Shown here: piece after piece, positions 1-8,711 of the stretch
Position numbering within the stretch: position 1 is the first letter of the stretch
Layout of the letters: every line of letters begins with the position of its first letter
The notes under the pieces: generated by a model
The model's input: only the letters and a program-made list of their open reading frames with translations
Databases searched by the model: none
What the model was told of the DNA's origin: nothing
Position numbers and translations under genes: made by a program
NCBI RefSeq assembly: GCF_000220065.1
Contig: NZ_AFQU01000001.1
Location: 1,632,001 to 1,696,000 of the forward strand
Length of the DNA stretch: 64,000 nucleotides
Reading direction: 5' to 3'
Origin: Streptococcus sp. oral taxon 056 str. F0418
GTDB lineage: Bacteria > Bacillota > Bacilli > Lactobacillales > Streptococcaceae

Positions 1-1
1 A

Positions 2-73
2 GAACAGTGGCAAGGGGATTTTGTTATTGTCTTTAAAAAAAGTAGCAATAAACAAAAACTATACCCCCGATAA
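2..73 (+). CDS. Possible 3' end of an unidentified gene, cut by the left window edge
   Basis: An open frame enters from the left edge and ends at TAA 71-73. Its 23 visible codons include DFVIVFKK and a basic end, which is compatible with a protein C-terminus but too short to assign. The following amino-acid transporter lipoprotein has its own promoter-like sequence, so this would be a separate upstream gene. The frame could also be chance. Confidence 0.3.
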   Translation, partial: EQWQGDFVIVFKKSSNKQKLYPR

Positions 74-104
74 AAAATATATACTAGCCAAGTCTAGAAA
101 TATT

Positions 105-113
105 TGTTATCAT
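105..113 (+). promoter_or_regulatory. Probable extended -10 promoter for the lipoprotein gene at 146
   Basis: TG-T-TATCAT forms an extended -10 element about 30 bases before the start codon. No convincing -35 hexamer lies 16-18 bases upstream, which is common for extended -10 promoters. It would drive the lipoprotein at 146 and perhaps metQ, 25 bases after it. Confidence 0.4.
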
Positions 114-145
114 AGGGCTACTTTAAGAAGAATAGGAGAATTTCT

Positions 146-988
146 TTGAAAAAATTAGTTAAATATTCCACCCTTGTTGTCCTTGGACTCGCAGCTATTG
201 GTACGTTGGTGGCTTGCTCGTCTTCAACTTCTAAGTCTGATTCAGGCAAAACAAGTGAGACTAAAAAAACAACGATTGAAGTTGGAACTGTTGGAACAAC
301 TCGTCCTTTTTCTTACGATGATGAAGATGGTAAGTTGACAGGGTATGAAATTGAAGTACTTCGAGAAATCTTTAAAGGCTCTGATAAGTACGAGGTCAAT
401 TTCAATAAAGCAAAATGGACTTCTATGTTTGCTAGTCTAGATAGCGATCGCTTCCAAATTGCTGCAAATAATATCAGTTATTCAAAAGAGCGTGATGGAA
501 AGTATCTTTATGGAAATCCATACGCTAAGAATCCAACGGTTTTAGTTGTTCGCAAAGGAACTGGTATCAAGTCTTTGGATGATATTGGTGGGAAGTCAAC
601 GGAAGTTGTGCAAGGAACATCTACAGCCAAGCAGCTAGAAGATTATAACAAAGAGCATGCGAATAATCAGACAAAAATCAATTATACAGACGGAACGATT
701 CAGCAAATCCTTGTGAATTTGAATGAAGGCCGTACAGATTATAAGGTTTTTGAACGAATTACGGTTGATGCTATTGTTAAGGCGCAAAAATTGGATAATG
801 TTGAAGTTATCGAACTTCCAAGCGATCAGCAACCATATGTGTATCCGTTGTTCGCCCAAGGTCAAGAAGAACTTAAAAACTTTGTTGACAAACGAGTGAA
901 GGAATTGTATCAAGACGGCACGTTAGAAAAATTGTCTCAAAAATACTTTGACGGCAGCTATCTTCCAGATGCTAAAGATATTAAATAA
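146..988 (+). CDS. Amino-acid ABC transporter substrate-binding lipoprotein
   Basis: This is a 280-residue polar amino-acid binding protein (SBP family 3). The N-terminus is a lipoprotein signal peptide: KK, a hydrophobic stretch, then lipobox LVAC with Cys24. A Ser/Lys-rich linker follows, then the bilobal domain ([18 protein letters not shown] near residues 52-70, typical of the family). The start is TTG at 146, supported by AGGAG at 134-138; no ATG fits. It is exposed on the outer membrane face and should deliver a polar amino acid to a permease. No matching permease lies next to it: the gene is followed by metQ and later MetNP, so it may feed an unlinked permease. Substrate is not determinable; cystine- or glutamine-type ligands are both possible. 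Confidence 0.85.
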   Translation: MKKLVKYSTLVVLGLAAIGTLVACSSSTSKSDSGKTSETKKTTIEVGTVGTTRPFSYDDEDGKLTGYEIEVLREIFKGSDKYEVNFNKAKWTSMFASLDSDRFQIAANNISYSKERDGKYLYGNPYAKNPTVLVVRKGTGIKSLDDIGGKSTEVVQGTSTAKQLEDYNKEHANNQTKINYTDGTIQQILVNLNEGRTDYKVFERITVDAIVKAQKLDNVEVIELPSDQQPYVYPLFAQGQEELKNFVDKRVKELYQDGTLEKLSQKYFDGSYLPDAKDIK

Positions 989-1013
989 GGTTTAAATAAA
1001 AGGAGATTATAAA

Positions 1014-1880
1014 ATGAAATTAACAAAATGGTTTGGTGTAGCAGCACTTGCAACTGCAGTCGTTGGTTTGGCAGCGTGTGGCGCTTCTGAGAAGAAAGCA
1101 GACAATAATACGAAGGACAAAACAGTAACAATTAAAGTTGGAACAATGACGATCGATAACGATGAACAACAACGTTGGGATCTTATTGAGAAGAAACTTG
1201 AAAAAGAAAATGTAAAACTTGAATTTACTCAATTTACAGAGTACCCACAAGTAAATAAAGCTGTTGCTGATGGTGAGTTGGATGTCAATGCTTTCCAACA
1301 CTACTACTACCTTAACAACTGGAATAAAGAAAACAACCAAGATTTAGTAGCTATTGCTGACACTTATCTTGCACCTATCCGTCTTTATTCAGGTACTAAA
1401 GATGGCAAAAATAAATATACAAAAGTTGATGAGCTTCCAGATGGAGCAGAAATCGCTGTACCAAATGATGCAACAAATGAAAGTCGCGCTTTGAACTTAC
1501 TTCAAGCAGCAGGTCTGATCAAATTGGACAAATCTGGAAATGAGCTTGCTACAGTTGCAAATGTGAAAGAAAATCCAAAGAAATTGAAAATTACAGAATT
1601 GGATGCTAGCCAAACAGCTCGTTCATTGACATCAGTAGATGCTGCTGTTGTAAATAACACATTTGTTAATGAGGCAAAATTAGACTACAAGAAGGCTTTG
1701 TTCATCGAGCCAAAAGATAAAAACTCTAAACAATGGTACAATATCATTGCAGCTAAGAAAGACTGGGAAAAGTCTGACAAAGCTGATGCAATTAAGAAAT
1801 TGATTGCAGCATACCACACTGATGAAGTGAAAGAATTGACAGAAAAAACTTCTGATGGTTTGCTTGAACCAGTATGGTAA
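1014..1880 (+). CDS. metQ: Methionine-binding lipoprotein MetQ (NlpA family)
   Basis: This 288-residue lipoprotein belongs to the NlpA/MetQ family that binds L-methionine or methionyl peptides for the MetNP importer. Lipobox LAAC places the modified Cys at 22. Family features include KVGTMT at the start of the mature domain, ELDVNAFQHYYYLNNWNKE (about 84-102) and IAVPNDATNESRAL. AAAGGAG stands just before ATG 1014. Its transporter partners metN and metP lie downstream beyond an M20 peptidase gene. Two hairpins between this gene and the peptidase could lower downstream expression, so that binding protein exceeds permease. Confidence 0.9.
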   Translation: MKLTKWFGVAALATAVVGLAACGASEKKADNNTKDKTVTIKVGTMTIDNDEQQRWDLIEKKLEKENVKLEFTQFTEYPQVNKAVADGELDVNAFQHYYYLNNWNKENNQDLVAIADTYLAPIRLYSGTKDGKNKYTKVDELPDGAEIAVPNDATNESRALNLLQAAGLIKLDKSGNELATVANVKENPKKLKITELDASQTARSLTSVDAAVVNNTFVNEAKLDYKKALFIEPKDKNSKQWYNIIAAKKDWEKSDKADAIKKLIAAYHTDEVKELTEKTSDGLLEPVW

Positions 1881-1906
1881 GAGGCTAAAAACTGACAGTA
1901 GGCACG

Positions 1907-1980
1907 GGTCTTGGTGAGTGATTCAACAGGACAAGACCGAATGTGTGAGACAGAACTCAGTTGGGAAGACCAGCTGAGTT
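1907..1980 (+). promoter_or_regulatory. Two consecutive hairpins between metQ and the M20 peptidase gene
   Basis: GGTCTTG (1907-1913) pairs with CAAGACC (1932-1938). AACTCAG (1954-1960) pairs with CTGAGTT (1974-1980), with extra pairing inside, and is followed by only a short T stretch. The second resembles a leaky terminator or processing stem inside the operon. The peptidase start lies 27 bases further on. Confidence 0.5.
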
Positions 1981-2007
1981 TTGTCGCCTTATATACGAGG
2001 GAGAAAT

Positions 2008-3381
2008 ATGGTTTTTTCGAGTGAACAAGAACAACTCAAAAAATTTGAAGAAGATGTCATTGCTCAACAGTATTTTGAAGTCCTACGCAAGTTAATTGCA
2101 AAAAAATCGATTTTTGCGCAACAGATCGGTTTGAAAGAAGTAGCGATTTATTTACAAGAAATTTTTGAACAAGCGGGTGCAGAAGTGACGGTGGATGATA
2201 GCTATCTTGCTCCTTTTGTGATTGCCCGATTTAAGAGTTCAAATCCTAGTGCTAAGACAGTCATCTTCTACAATCACTATGATACAGTTCCTGCTGATAA
2301 CGACCAACCGTGGACAGAGGATCCGTTTACATTATCTGTGCGTGATGGAGTCATGTATGGACGTGGTGTTGATGATGACAAGGGGCATATTGTGGCTCGT
2401 TTGACAGCCCTTCAGAAATATGTAGAGGCGAAAAAAGATTTGCCAGTGAATATTACCTTTATCATGGAGGGGGCAGAGGAATCTGCATCCACAGATCTAG
2501 ATCGTTATTTGGACAAGTATAAAGAGGAACTTCTCGGTGCTGATTTATTGGTCTGGGAACAAGGAAGTCGTAATGCATTGGGACAACTGGAAATCACGGG
2601 TGGCAATAAAGGAATTGTAACTTTTGATGCTAAGGTTAAAAGCGCAGATGTAGATATTCACTCTAGTTTTGGTGGTGTGATTGATTCAAGTGCTTGGTAC
2701 TTGATTAATGCTTTGACCAGTCTAAGAGGAAAAGATGGTCGAATCTTAGTCGAAGGAATCTATGATCAGGTTATTGAGCCAAATGAACGCGAATCTGCTT
2801 TGGTTGAAGAGTTTGCTCGTCGTAGACCGGAAGAGTTAAAAGAAATTTACGGCTTAGAATTACCCCTGTTAGAAGAAGAGCAATCCAAATTTTTACGTCG
2901 TTATTTCTTTGAACCAGCGCTAAATATTGAAGGCATTTCATCGGGTTATCAAGGTCAAGGAGTAAAGACGATCATACCATCGCAGGCCCAAGCTAAACTA
3001 GAAGTACGCTTGGTGCCAGGGTTGGAACCACAAGATGTATTGGAAAAAATTCACCAACAGCTAATTAGAAATGGTTATCCCGAGGTAGAGTTAACATATA
3101 CTTTAGGGGAAATGAGTTACCGTAGTGACATGAGTTCCCCGTCTATTTTGAATGTTATTGACTTAGCTAAAAAGTATTACCGAGAAGGGGTGGCTGTTTT
3201 GCCCACTTCTGCTGGTACTGGTCCGATGCATATTGTTTATGATGCCTTACAAGTGCCGATGATGGCCTTTGGTTTGGGACATGCCAATAGTCGGGATCAT
3301 GGTGGCGATGAAAATGTTCGCTTATCAGATTATTACACCCATATAGAATTAATAGAGGAGCTGATTGCAAGTTATGAGTAA
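2008..3381 (+). CDS. M20-family metallopeptidase in the methionine transport operon
   Basis: Cytoplasmic zinc peptidase of the M20 family, 457 residues from ATG 2008. An upstream TTG at 1981 is in frame, but GGGAGA sits correctly before ATG 2008. Metal and catalytic motifs are visible: NHYDTVPAD (His and the bridging-Asp region), [17 protein letters not shown] with the catalytic Glu pair, and the C-terminal [13 protein letters not shown]. The gene overlaps metN by eight bases (ATGAGTAA), so the two are translationally coupled. The context suggests it hydrolyses imported methionine-containing dipeptides or deacylates an N-acyl methionine derivative. The exact substrate is inference. Confidence 0.85.
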   Translation: MVFSSEQEQLKKFEEDVIAQQYFEVLRKLIAKKSIFAQQIGLKEVAIYLQEIFEQAGAEVTVDDSYLAPFVIARFKSSNPSAKTVIFYNHYDTVPADNDQPWTEDPFTLSVRDGVMYGRGVDDDKGHIVARLTALQKYVEAKKDLPVNITFIMEGAEESASTDLDRYLDKYKEELLGADLLVWEQGSRNALGQLEITGGNKGIVTFDAKVKSADVDIHSSFGGVIDSSAWYLINALTSLRGKDGRILVEGIYDQVIEPNERESALVEEFARRRPEELKEIYGLELPLLEEEQSKFLRRYFFEPALNIEGISSGYQGQGVKTIIPSQAQAKLEVRLVPGLEPQDVLEKIHQQLIRNGYPEVELTYTLGEMSYRSDMSSPSILNVIDLAKKYYREGVAVLPTSAGTGPMHIVYDALQVPMMAFGLGHANSRDHGGDENVRLSDYYTHIELIEELIASYE

Positions 3382-4438
3382 AGAAATTATTACATTAGAT
3401 AAAATTGATGTAACCTTCCAGCAGAAAAAACGTCAGATTCAGGCAGTCAAGGATGTCAGTATACATATCAACCAAGGAGATATATATGGCATTGTAGGTT
3501 ACTCAGGTGCTGGGAAATCTACCCTTGTACGAGTGATTAACTTATTACAAGTACCAACTGGAGGTACCATTACCGTAGATGATGATATTATTTTCAAAGA
3601 TAAAAAGGTACAGTTATCAGCTGCGCAGTTGCGCCAGAAACGTCAGGATATTGGCATGATTTTCCAACATTTTAATCTGATGAGCCAGCTCACGGCTGAG
3701 GAAAACGTAGCTTTCGCTTTGAAACACTCTGGTTTATCTAAAGAAGAGAAAAGAGAAAAAGTGAAAAATTTGCTAGAGCTTGTTGGTCTGGCGGATAGAG
3801 CAGAAAACTATCCATCACAACTTTCAGGTGGACAAAAACAACGTGTTGCGATTGCCCGTGCTTTAGCTAATGATCCTAAAATTCTGATTTCGGATGAAGC
3901 GACATCAGCGCTAGATCCGAAAACGACTAAGCAGATTCTTTCTTTATTACAAGATTTGAATCAAAAGCTAGGATTGACCATTGTTTTAATCACCCATGAG
4001 ATGCAAATTATCAAGGATATCGCTAATCGCGTAGCCGTGATGCAAGATGGTCAGCTGATTGAGGAAGGCTCTGTTCTTGATATCTTCTCTCATCCAAATC
4101 AAGATTTGACCAAGGACTTTATAACGACAGCTACAGGTATTAATGAAGCAATGGTCAAAATTGAAAAACAAGATATTGTCCGAAACTTAGCACCGAATAG
4201 TCTTTTAGTTCAGTTGGAATATGCGGGTGCAGCGACAGATGAGCCTATTCTCAATGAAATTTATAAAAAGTACCAAGTAACGGCTAATATTTTATATGGT
4301 AATATCGAAATTCTAGACCATACACCTGTAGGAGCTTTGGTGGTCGTACTATCAGGTGAAGCTGAGAGTCTAGCTGCCGCTAAAGATGCGATTCAAGAAG
4401 CTGGAGTTCGTCTGACTATTTTAAAGGGAGGTGCATAA
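3374..4438 (+). CDS. metN: Methionine ABC importer ATPase MetN
   Basis: ATP-binding subunit of the methionine importer, 354 residues from ATG 3374, which overlaps the peptidase stop. Walker [10 protein letters not shown] lies near residues 42-50. The LSGGQKQRV signature, Walker [13 protein letters not shown] and the switch His in LITHE follow in order. About 100 residues after the ABC domain match the position of the C-terminal NIL domain, which in MetN proteins binds methionine and trans-inhibits transport. It acts at the inner membrane face with MetP, whose start lies one base after this gene's stop. Confidence 0.92.
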   Translation: MSKEIITLDKIDVTFQQKKRQIQAVKDVSIHINQGDIYGIVGYSGAGKSTLVRVINLLQVPTGGTITVDDDIIFKDKKVQLSAAQLRQKRQDIGMIFQHFNLMSQLTAEENVAFALKHSGLSKEEKREKVKNLLELVGLADRAENYPSQLSGGQKQRVAIARALANDPKILISDEATSALDPKTTKQILSLLQDLNQKLGLTIVLITHEMQIIKDIANRVAVMQDGQLIEEGSVLDIFSHPNQDLTKDFITTATGINEAMVKIEKQDIVRNLAPNSLLVQLEYAGAATDEPILNEIYKKYQVTANILYGNIEILDHTPVGALVVVLSGEAESLAAAKDAIQEAGVRLTILKGGA

Positions 4439-4439
4439 G

Positions 4440-5132
4440 ATGCTAGAATTTATTGAAACTTATTTACCAAATGTTTATCGGATGGGCTGGGACGGTCAAG
4501 CAGGCTGGGGAACAGCTATCTATATGACGCTTTATATGACAGCTATTTCTTTTGTTATCGGAGGATTCTTTGGTTTAGTGACGGGACTTTTTCTCGTTTT
4601 GACTAAGCCTGGGGGTGTACTTGAAAATAAGATCGCTTTTTGGATTTTAGATAAGGTGACATCTGTTTTCCGTGCCATTCCTTTCATTATCTTGCTAGCT
4701 GTGTTATCACCGTTCTCTCACTTTATTGTGGGAACGGGAATTGGTCCAAATGCAGCGATTGTTCCTCTTTCTTTTGCTGTGTATGCTTTTTTTGCTCGTC
4801 AAGTGCAGGTCGTCTTGTCAGAGTTAGATGGTGGAGTGATAGAGGCTGCTCAGGCTAGTGGCGCAACCTTATGGGATATTATTGGAGTGTATCTAACAGA
4901 GGGTCTTCCAGATTTGATTCGTGTTACAACAGTTACCTTGATTTCCTTAATTGGTGAAACAGCTATGGCTGGTGCCGTTGGTGCGGGCGGAATTGGTAAT
5001 GTGGCAATCGCTTATGGATTTAATCGTTATAATCACGATGTTACTATTCTGGCGACGGTTGTTATTGTAGCAATTATCTTTACTATTCAATTTGCTGGGG
5101 ACTTTTTGACCAAGAAATTAAGTCATAAATAG
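4440..5132 (+). CDS. metP: Methionine ABC importer permease MetP/MetI
   Basis: Integral membrane permease of 230 residues with about five hydrophobic segments. The cytoplasmic EAA-type loop is visible as EAAQASGATLWDIIGVYL. An upstream in-frame GTG (4431) exists, but AGGGAGG precedes ATG 4440 at good spacing. It forms the methionine channel with MetN, fed by MetQ. It is the last gene of the methionine cluster; the next gene starts 43 bases later with its own GAGGAG site and may be co-transcribed. Confidence 0.9.
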   Translation: MLEFIETYLPNVYRMGWDGQAGWGTAIYMTLYMTAISFVIGGFFGLVTGLFLVLTKPGGVLENKIAFWILDKVTSVFRAIPFIILLAVLSPFSHFIVGTGIGPNAAIVPLSFAVYAFFARQVQVVLSELDGGVIEAAQASGATLWDIIGVYLTEGLPDLIRVTTVTLISLIGETAMAGAVGAGGIGNVAIAYGFNRYNHDVTILATVVIVAIIFTIQFAGDFLTKKLSHK

Positions 5133-5175
5133 TATTTTAAAAGCCAGATCAGATGGAAAAGAATGAGGAGATTAA

Positions 5176-5763
5176 ATGAATCGATGGCATTTACGTGAGT
5201 GGAAGATAGTAGGGCTTTATGCCCTCCTCTACTTCTTTTGTGTAGGTTTGGGAGTTCTTGTAGGCACACTTTTTGACCGTGCAGGCAATATGTTTTATGC
5301 GCCAGCGTTTGCTGCTTTATTTGGCGGAACGGTGTACATGTTTTTGCAAAGTAAGGTACAAAAGTTTGGAGCAATTAGCTTTCTCGGAATTATGATGGGC
5401 TGCTTTTTCTTCACGGCAGGACATTTCTTTATTTCCTTTTTACCAGGTTTGCTATTTGGCTTGGTGGCCGATTTTATTGCAAAAGCAGGCAATTATAAGA
5501 GTAGGAAGCTGAGTTTTCTTTCCTTTATCGTTTTTTCTTTCGTCAATTCTGGTCCGATTATCATGATGTGGCTAGCACGATCAACTTATATTGCTAGTTT
5601 AGTAGCGCGTGGTAGAAGCTCGGATTATATTGAGCGGGTTATGGTACCTGCAAATGCTCAAACAATTAGCTGGTTTGTTTTGACGATTCTTTTAGGTGCT
5701 GTTTTGGGTGCTTTAATTGGTCAATTTGTCGTACAAGCTCATCTTTCTAAAAAATTGAGATGA
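5176..5763 (+). CDS. MptD/Trep_Strep-like ECF transporter S component
   Basis: A 195-residue, very hydrophobic protein with about five or six membrane spans, a Trp/Arg-rich N-terminus and a basic C-terminus. Overall character and motifs such as PGLLFGLVADFIAKAG match the Trep_Strep (MptD) family of substrate-binding S components. These bind a small metabolite and use a shared EcfA/EcfT module. No ECF module adjoins it; the dual ATPase and EcfT at 15-17.6 kb are the only such genes in the window. Its place after metP hints at a methionine- or nucleoside-related ligand, which is inference. Confidence 0.65.
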   Translation: MNRWHLREWKIVGLYALLYFFCVGLGVLVGTLFDRAGNMFYAPAFAALFGGTVYMFLQSKVQKFGAISFLGIMMGCFFFTAGHFFISFLPGLLFGLVADFIAKAGNYKSRKLSFLSFIVFSFVNSGPIIMMWLARSTYIASLVARGRSSDYIERVMVPANAQTISWFVLTILLGAVLGALIGQFVVQAHLSKKLR

Positions 5764-5808
5764 TCATTTGTAGCAGAAAACTTTATCTAGCTTTCCCGTT
5801 CTATTTTT

Positions 5809-5954
5809 GGTATGATAGAGAAGTGTGCGCTAGGTTTAGACCTAGTATATCCATTGAAGGCTAAATAGTATAAACAGCTGATGCAGAAGTTTTCTGATAA
5901 GGCTATGAAATTCTATTTTACCTGTTTTTCAATCAAACAAAAAAGGGAGAGATT
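5809..5954 (+). promoter_or_regulatory. Extended -10 promoter and ~130-nt unassigned leader of the SAM-hydrolase gene
   Basis: TGG-TATGAT (TATGAT 5811-5816) would start transcription near 5822 and leave an untranslated leader of about 130 bases. Within it CTAGGT (5830-5835) faces ACCTAG (5840-5845) across TTAG, and CAGAA pairs with TTCTG further on. The length and stems are compatible with an operator plus leader or a riboswitch. I do not recognise the S_MK, SAM-I, preQ1 or THF consensus. Confidence 0.4.
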
Positions 5955-6800
5955 ATGAATAATATACTGGTATTACAATCTGATTTTGGATTAGTGGATG
6001 GAGCTGTATCAGCTATGATCGGAGTAGCACTTGAGGAGTCTGCTACATTAAAAATCCATCACTTAACTCATGATATCACGCCTTATAATATCTTTGAAGG
6101 TAGTTACAGACTGTTCCAAACGGTTAATTACTGGCCGGAAGGCACGACTTTTGTTTCTGTTGTCGATCCTGGTGTAGGATCTAAGCGCAAGAGTGTAGTT
6201 GCAAAAACAGCTCAAAATCAATACATTGTCACACCAGATAATGGAACACTATCTTTTATCAAGAAGCATGTTGGTATTGTAGCGATTCGTGAGATTTCTG
6301 AAGTGGAGAATCGTCGTAAAAATACTGAACACTCTTATACTTTCCATGGTCGGGATGTTTACGCTTATACAGGTGCAAAATTAGCGAGTGGTCATATCAC
6401 TTTTGAAGAAGTAGGACCTGAACTCAGTGTGGACGAAATTGTCGAAATTCCAGTAGTTGAAACGACCTTTGGAAAAAATTCCGTTAGTGGTGCAGTTGAT
6501 ATTCTAGATGTCCGCTTTGGTTCTCTTTGGACCTCTATCACAAGAGAAGATTTTCAGCATTTGGCTCCTCAATTTGGAGAGCGTTTTGAAGTTACTATCT
6601 ACAATAATGATATGCTAGTTTATCAAAACCAAGTAACCTATGGCAAGTCCTTTGCGGATGTTCGCATCGGCCAGCCTATCCTTTACATCAACTCCCTCTA
6701 TCGGGTCGGCTTAGCGATTAACCAAGGTTCCTTTGCTAAGGCCTATAATGTTGGCGTCGGTGCCCAGTGGCATATTGAAATTAAACGTATTGACAATTAG
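5955..6800 (+). CDS. SAM hydroxide adenosyltransferase (DUF62 family)
   Basis: A 281-residue member of the DUF62/fluorinase-related family, whose characterised members hydrolyse S-adenosylmethionine to adenosine and methionine. Supporting motifs are the N-terminal LQSDFG, THDITPYNI, FVSVVDPGVGS, TPDNGTLSF and FHGRDVYAYTGA. These form the SAM-binding N-terminal domain; the C-terminal beta domain ends in GVGAQWHIEI. The start has GGGAGAG at good spacing. It lies 33 bases before the UPF0397 S-component gene, a likely operon. With metQNP upstream and a nucleoside phosphorylase at 14.3 kb, it fits SAM/methionine turnover or salvage. Confidence 0.85.
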   Translation: MNNILVLQSDFGLVDGAVSAMIGVALEESATLKIHHLTHDITPYNIFEGSYRLFQTVNYWPEGTTFVSVVDPGVGSKRKSVVAKTAQNQYIVTPDNGTLSFIKKHVGIVAIREISEVENRRKNTEHSYTFHGRDVYAYTGAKLASGHITFEEVGPELSVDEIVEIPVVETTFGKNSVSGAVDILDVRFGSLWTSITREDFQHLAPQFGERFEVTIYNNDMLVYQNQVTYGKSFADVRIGQPILYINSLYRVGLAINQGSFAKAYNVGVGAQWHIEIKRIDN

Positions 6801-6833
6801 TTATATAAAATGACATAGAAAAAGGAGATTATA

Positions 6834-7394
6834 ATGAAAAAATTATTGGATACAACTTTTACAATTAGAGAAGTCGTAGCGACTGGTATTGGAGCGGCAC
6901 TTTTTGTTGTTATCGGGATGATTAGCATTCCGACACCGGTGCCAAATACGAGCATTCAGTTACAATATGCTGTACAAGCATTGTTTAGTGTAGTCTTTGG
7001 ACCAATTACTGGTTTCTTGACTGGATTTATCGGTCATGCATTGAAGGACTCTCTCCAATACGGTAATCCTTGGTGGACTTGGGTTATAGCTAGTGGTCTA
7101 TTTGGATTTGTCGTTGGTTTGTTTAAGAATCAATTACGAGTGGCAGAAGGAGTTTTTGAAGCTAAAGATATTGTTTGGTTTAATGGTGTGCAATTTTTGG
7201 CAAATGCTCTTTTGTGGATTGTCATCGCTCCAATTGGTGATATTTGGATTTACAATGAACCGACAAATAAAGTTTTCACGCAAGGCGTTGTAGTAGCAAT
7301 CTCTAATGGCTTGACTGTTGCAGTGGCAGGTACCTTACTCTTGATTGCGTATGCTCGAACTCAGACAAAGAGTGGCAGTCTTAAAAAAGATTAA
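6834..7394 (+). CDS. UPF0397-family ECF transporter S component
   Basis: A 186-residue membrane protein with about five or six spans. Motifs [20 protein letters not shown] and [17 protein letters not shown] are typical of UPF0397 proteins. These S components capture a small molecule in the membrane and dock with an EcfT/EcfA module. As I recall, in other streptococci this gene directly precedes a dual ATPase and EcfT. Here those genes are about 7.7 kb downstream (15073-17584), apparently split off by accessory genes. AAAGGAG precedes the ATG. The substrate is unproven; proximity to the SAM hydrolase suggests a methionine- or purine-related compound. Confidence 0.8.
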   Translation: MKKLLDTTFTIREVVATGIGAALFVVIGMISIPTPVPNTSIQLQYAVQALFSVVFGPITGFLTGFIGHALKDSLQYGNPWWTWVIASGLFGFVVGLFKNQLRVAEGVFEAKDIVWFNGVQFLANALLWIVIAPIGDIWIYNEPTNKVFTQGVVVAISNGLTVAVAGTLLLIAYARTQTKSGSLKKD

Positions 7395-7411
7395 ATCATG
7401 CAATAAGTATC

Positions 7412-7442
7412 AAAAGATCGGGATTTTTCTCGATCTTTTTTT
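7412..7442 (+). terminator. Rho-independent terminator after the UPF0397 gene
   Basis: AAAGATCG pairs with CGATCTTT around a ten-base loop, followed by a continuous T tract. It closes the SAM-hydrolase/S-component operon. Confidence 0.85.
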
Positions 7443-7475
7443 GTTAAAAATAAAATACTTTTTGAAATTTATATA

Positions 7476-7503
7476 TTGCATTTTAAAAAATATATTGTAT
7501 AAT
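7476..7503 (+). promoter_or_regulatory. Promoter of the small membrane protein/XRE operon
   Basis: TTGCAT (7476-7481), a 16-base spacer ending in TG, and TATAAT (7498-7503) form a strong promoter with an extended -10. The first gene starts 28 bases later after AAGGAG. Confidence 0.7.
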
Positions 7504-7531
7504 AGACTTATAAAAATGAAGGAGAACCGAT

Positions 7532-7738
7532 ATGAAAAATATGAAAAACATAAAAAATATCTATTCCCCCCTTATTTGGCTTGTTTTAGGTGTAATTTGT
7601 TTGATGATTGGACTGATCAACCACAATCAGACTTTTCTTCTTTTTGCTGGCTGTGATATTGCAATTGGTTGCGCACTTTTAAGCATAGCAACTGAGAAGA
7701 AAAATGATAAGGGCGATGATCATGGGAAAAAATCTTAA
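7532..7738 (+). CDS. Small two-span membrane protein paired with an XRE regulator
   Basis: A 68-residue protein with a basic, Asn/Lys-rich N-terminus, two closely spaced hydrophobic segments (about 13-32 and 37-52) and a charged tail ([13 protein letters not shown]). No family recognised. It has its own strong promoter and AAGGAG. Its 3' end overlaps the XRE gene, a layout seen where a small membrane protein senses a signal or is regulated by the neighbouring repressor. That role is inference. Confidence 0.65.
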   Translation: MKNMKNIKNIYSPLIWLVLGVICLMIGLINHNQTFLLFAGCDIAIGCALLSIATEKKNDKGDDHGKKS

Positions 7739-7916
7739 GCTAAAGATGGCACGAGTGGAGCATGATATGACTCAGGGCGACTTAGCAGACGCAATAGGCG
7801 TGACTCGTCAGACTATTGGCCTGATTGAGGCGGGTAAGTACAATCCCAGCCTAGCACTTTGCATCGCCATATGTAAATGTCTCAATAAGACGCTGGATCA
7901 ATTGTTTTGGGAGTAA
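7722..7916 (+). CDS. Small XRE/Cro-type DNA-binding regulator (YozG-like)
   Basis: A 64-residue single-domain helix-turn-helix protein. [41 protein letters not shown] shows the helix-turn-helix, followed by the [13 protein letters not shown] ending typical of the YozG/Xre-like group. In-frame starts at 7704 and 7716 are possible; ATG 7722 gives the usual protein length with AGGG nine bases upstream. It overlaps the small membrane gene by 17 bases, so expression is coupled. It probably represses its own promoter at 7476. The following gene at 8100 encodes a membrane protein often seen beside such regulators. Confidence 0.8.
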   Translation: MGKNLKLKMARVEHDMTQGDLADAIGVTRQTIGLIEAGKYNPSLALCIAICKCLNKTLDQLFWE

Positions 7917-8027
7917 AAATGTCCGGGGGACATTTTTAGCCTGAGCCGAAAAACACGAAAGCGAGGGAATGTCCGGGGGACATTTTTAGCCCGAGCCTAA
8001 AAAACGTGAAAGCAAGGGAAAGTCCGG
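7916..8027 (+). repeat. Tandem ~50-bp repeat, each unit carrying a perfect terminator-like hairpin
   Basis: Unit 1 spans 7921-7970 and unit 2 spans 7971-8020, with a partial third start (AGTCCGG) at 8021. Each begins with a hairpin ATGTCC-GGG-GGACAT followed by TTTTT. In the first copy upstream A residues extend the stem to ten pairs. The inner parts differ at a few positions (CTGAGCCGAA versus CCGAGCCTAA; CACGAAAGCGAGG versus CGTGAAAGCAAGG). The block follows directly on the XRE stop codon and probably terminates that operon. Confidence 0.8.
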
Positions 8028-8099
8028 CAATAGTTGAAGAGCAATTTTCGCAAAAAGATTAAATAGGGATAGAATTTTAAGCAAAAGAGGAAAATATAT

Positions 8100-8591
8100 A
8101 TGGAATCTAAGGTTAAACAAGAGATCTTTAAAGATGAGCGTACGGTACAGATTGAACATAAAATAGGAAATGAACTCGCTTTTTTAACGATCTTTCTATT
8201 ACTCTTATCTATTTTGGTGAAACTTGTTTTTTGGAGACTGGATTGGCAAGCTTGTGTGCCTGAAATTATCATTATTTTCACTTTAGAAATTTATGCTGGT
8301 GTACGCAGTTGGCAACTTGGCCTAGATATTAGGCGTAGTGATACAACTGGTAGTAGTAGAAGATTCAGAAGTCGTCTGGCTACAGGAGTATTCCTAGCAG
8401 CTTCCTTCTTGCTTGTTCAAATTCTGAATGGAGACTCAAAAGAAAAACCATCATTTAGTCAGAATCCTGTTTTGCAATTTATTTTTATTTTAGTTTTGAT
8501 AGTTGCCTTTTCTAGTATACTTGATCAGCTGGTCAATTATTTTTATCGGAAGAAACAGACAAAGTTAGAGAAAGAATTAGAAGAAAATTAG
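8100..8591 (+). CDS. DUF6773-like membrane protein
   Basis: A 163-residue protein opening with a charged segment containing KDERTVQIEHKIGNELAF, then four hydrophobic segments (about 27-45, 51-70, 97-112, 124-145) and a Lys/Glu-rich tail. This architecture resembles small DUF6773 membrane proteins encoded next to YozG-like XRE regulators; the family assignment is from memory. It is separated from the XRE gene by the tandem hairpin repeat. The RBS is weak (AGAGGAAA). Function unknown. Confidence 0.6.
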   Translation: MESKVKQEIFKDERTVQIEHKIGNELAFLTIFLLLLSILVKLVFWRLDWQACVPEIIIIFTLEIYAGVRSWQLGLDIRRSDTTGSSRRFRSRLATGVFLAASFLLVQILNGDSKEKPSFSQNPVLQFIFILVLIVAFSSILDQLVNYFYRKKQTKLEKELEEN

Positions 8592-8622
8592 CCTTGTTCC
8601 TGAAATGCCTTATTTTGTTCCT

Positions 8623-8666
8623 TAATGATCAGCTGTTAGGGGGCTTTTTGTCATTTGAGGAACAAA
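8623..8666. repeat. Long imperfect inverted repeat, intergenic
   Basis: TTTGTTCCT-t-AATGA (8623-8637) faces TCATT-tg-AGGAACAAA (8651-8666), fourteen complementary positions interrupted only by small bulges. It lies between the DUF6773-like gene and the peptide pseudogene. It may be a bidirectional terminator or a remnant of a small mobile repeat; T runs are weak. Confidence 0.55.
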
Positions 8667-8711
8667 TATGATGTTTTTAGGAATAAAGATTACATCAAGA
8701 TTCATCTGAGA

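Noticed and set aside
5822..5954. Known SAM (S_MK), preQ1 or THF riboswitch upstream of the DUF62 gene
   Set aside because: None of the remembered consensus cores is present, so only an unassigned leader is claimed.
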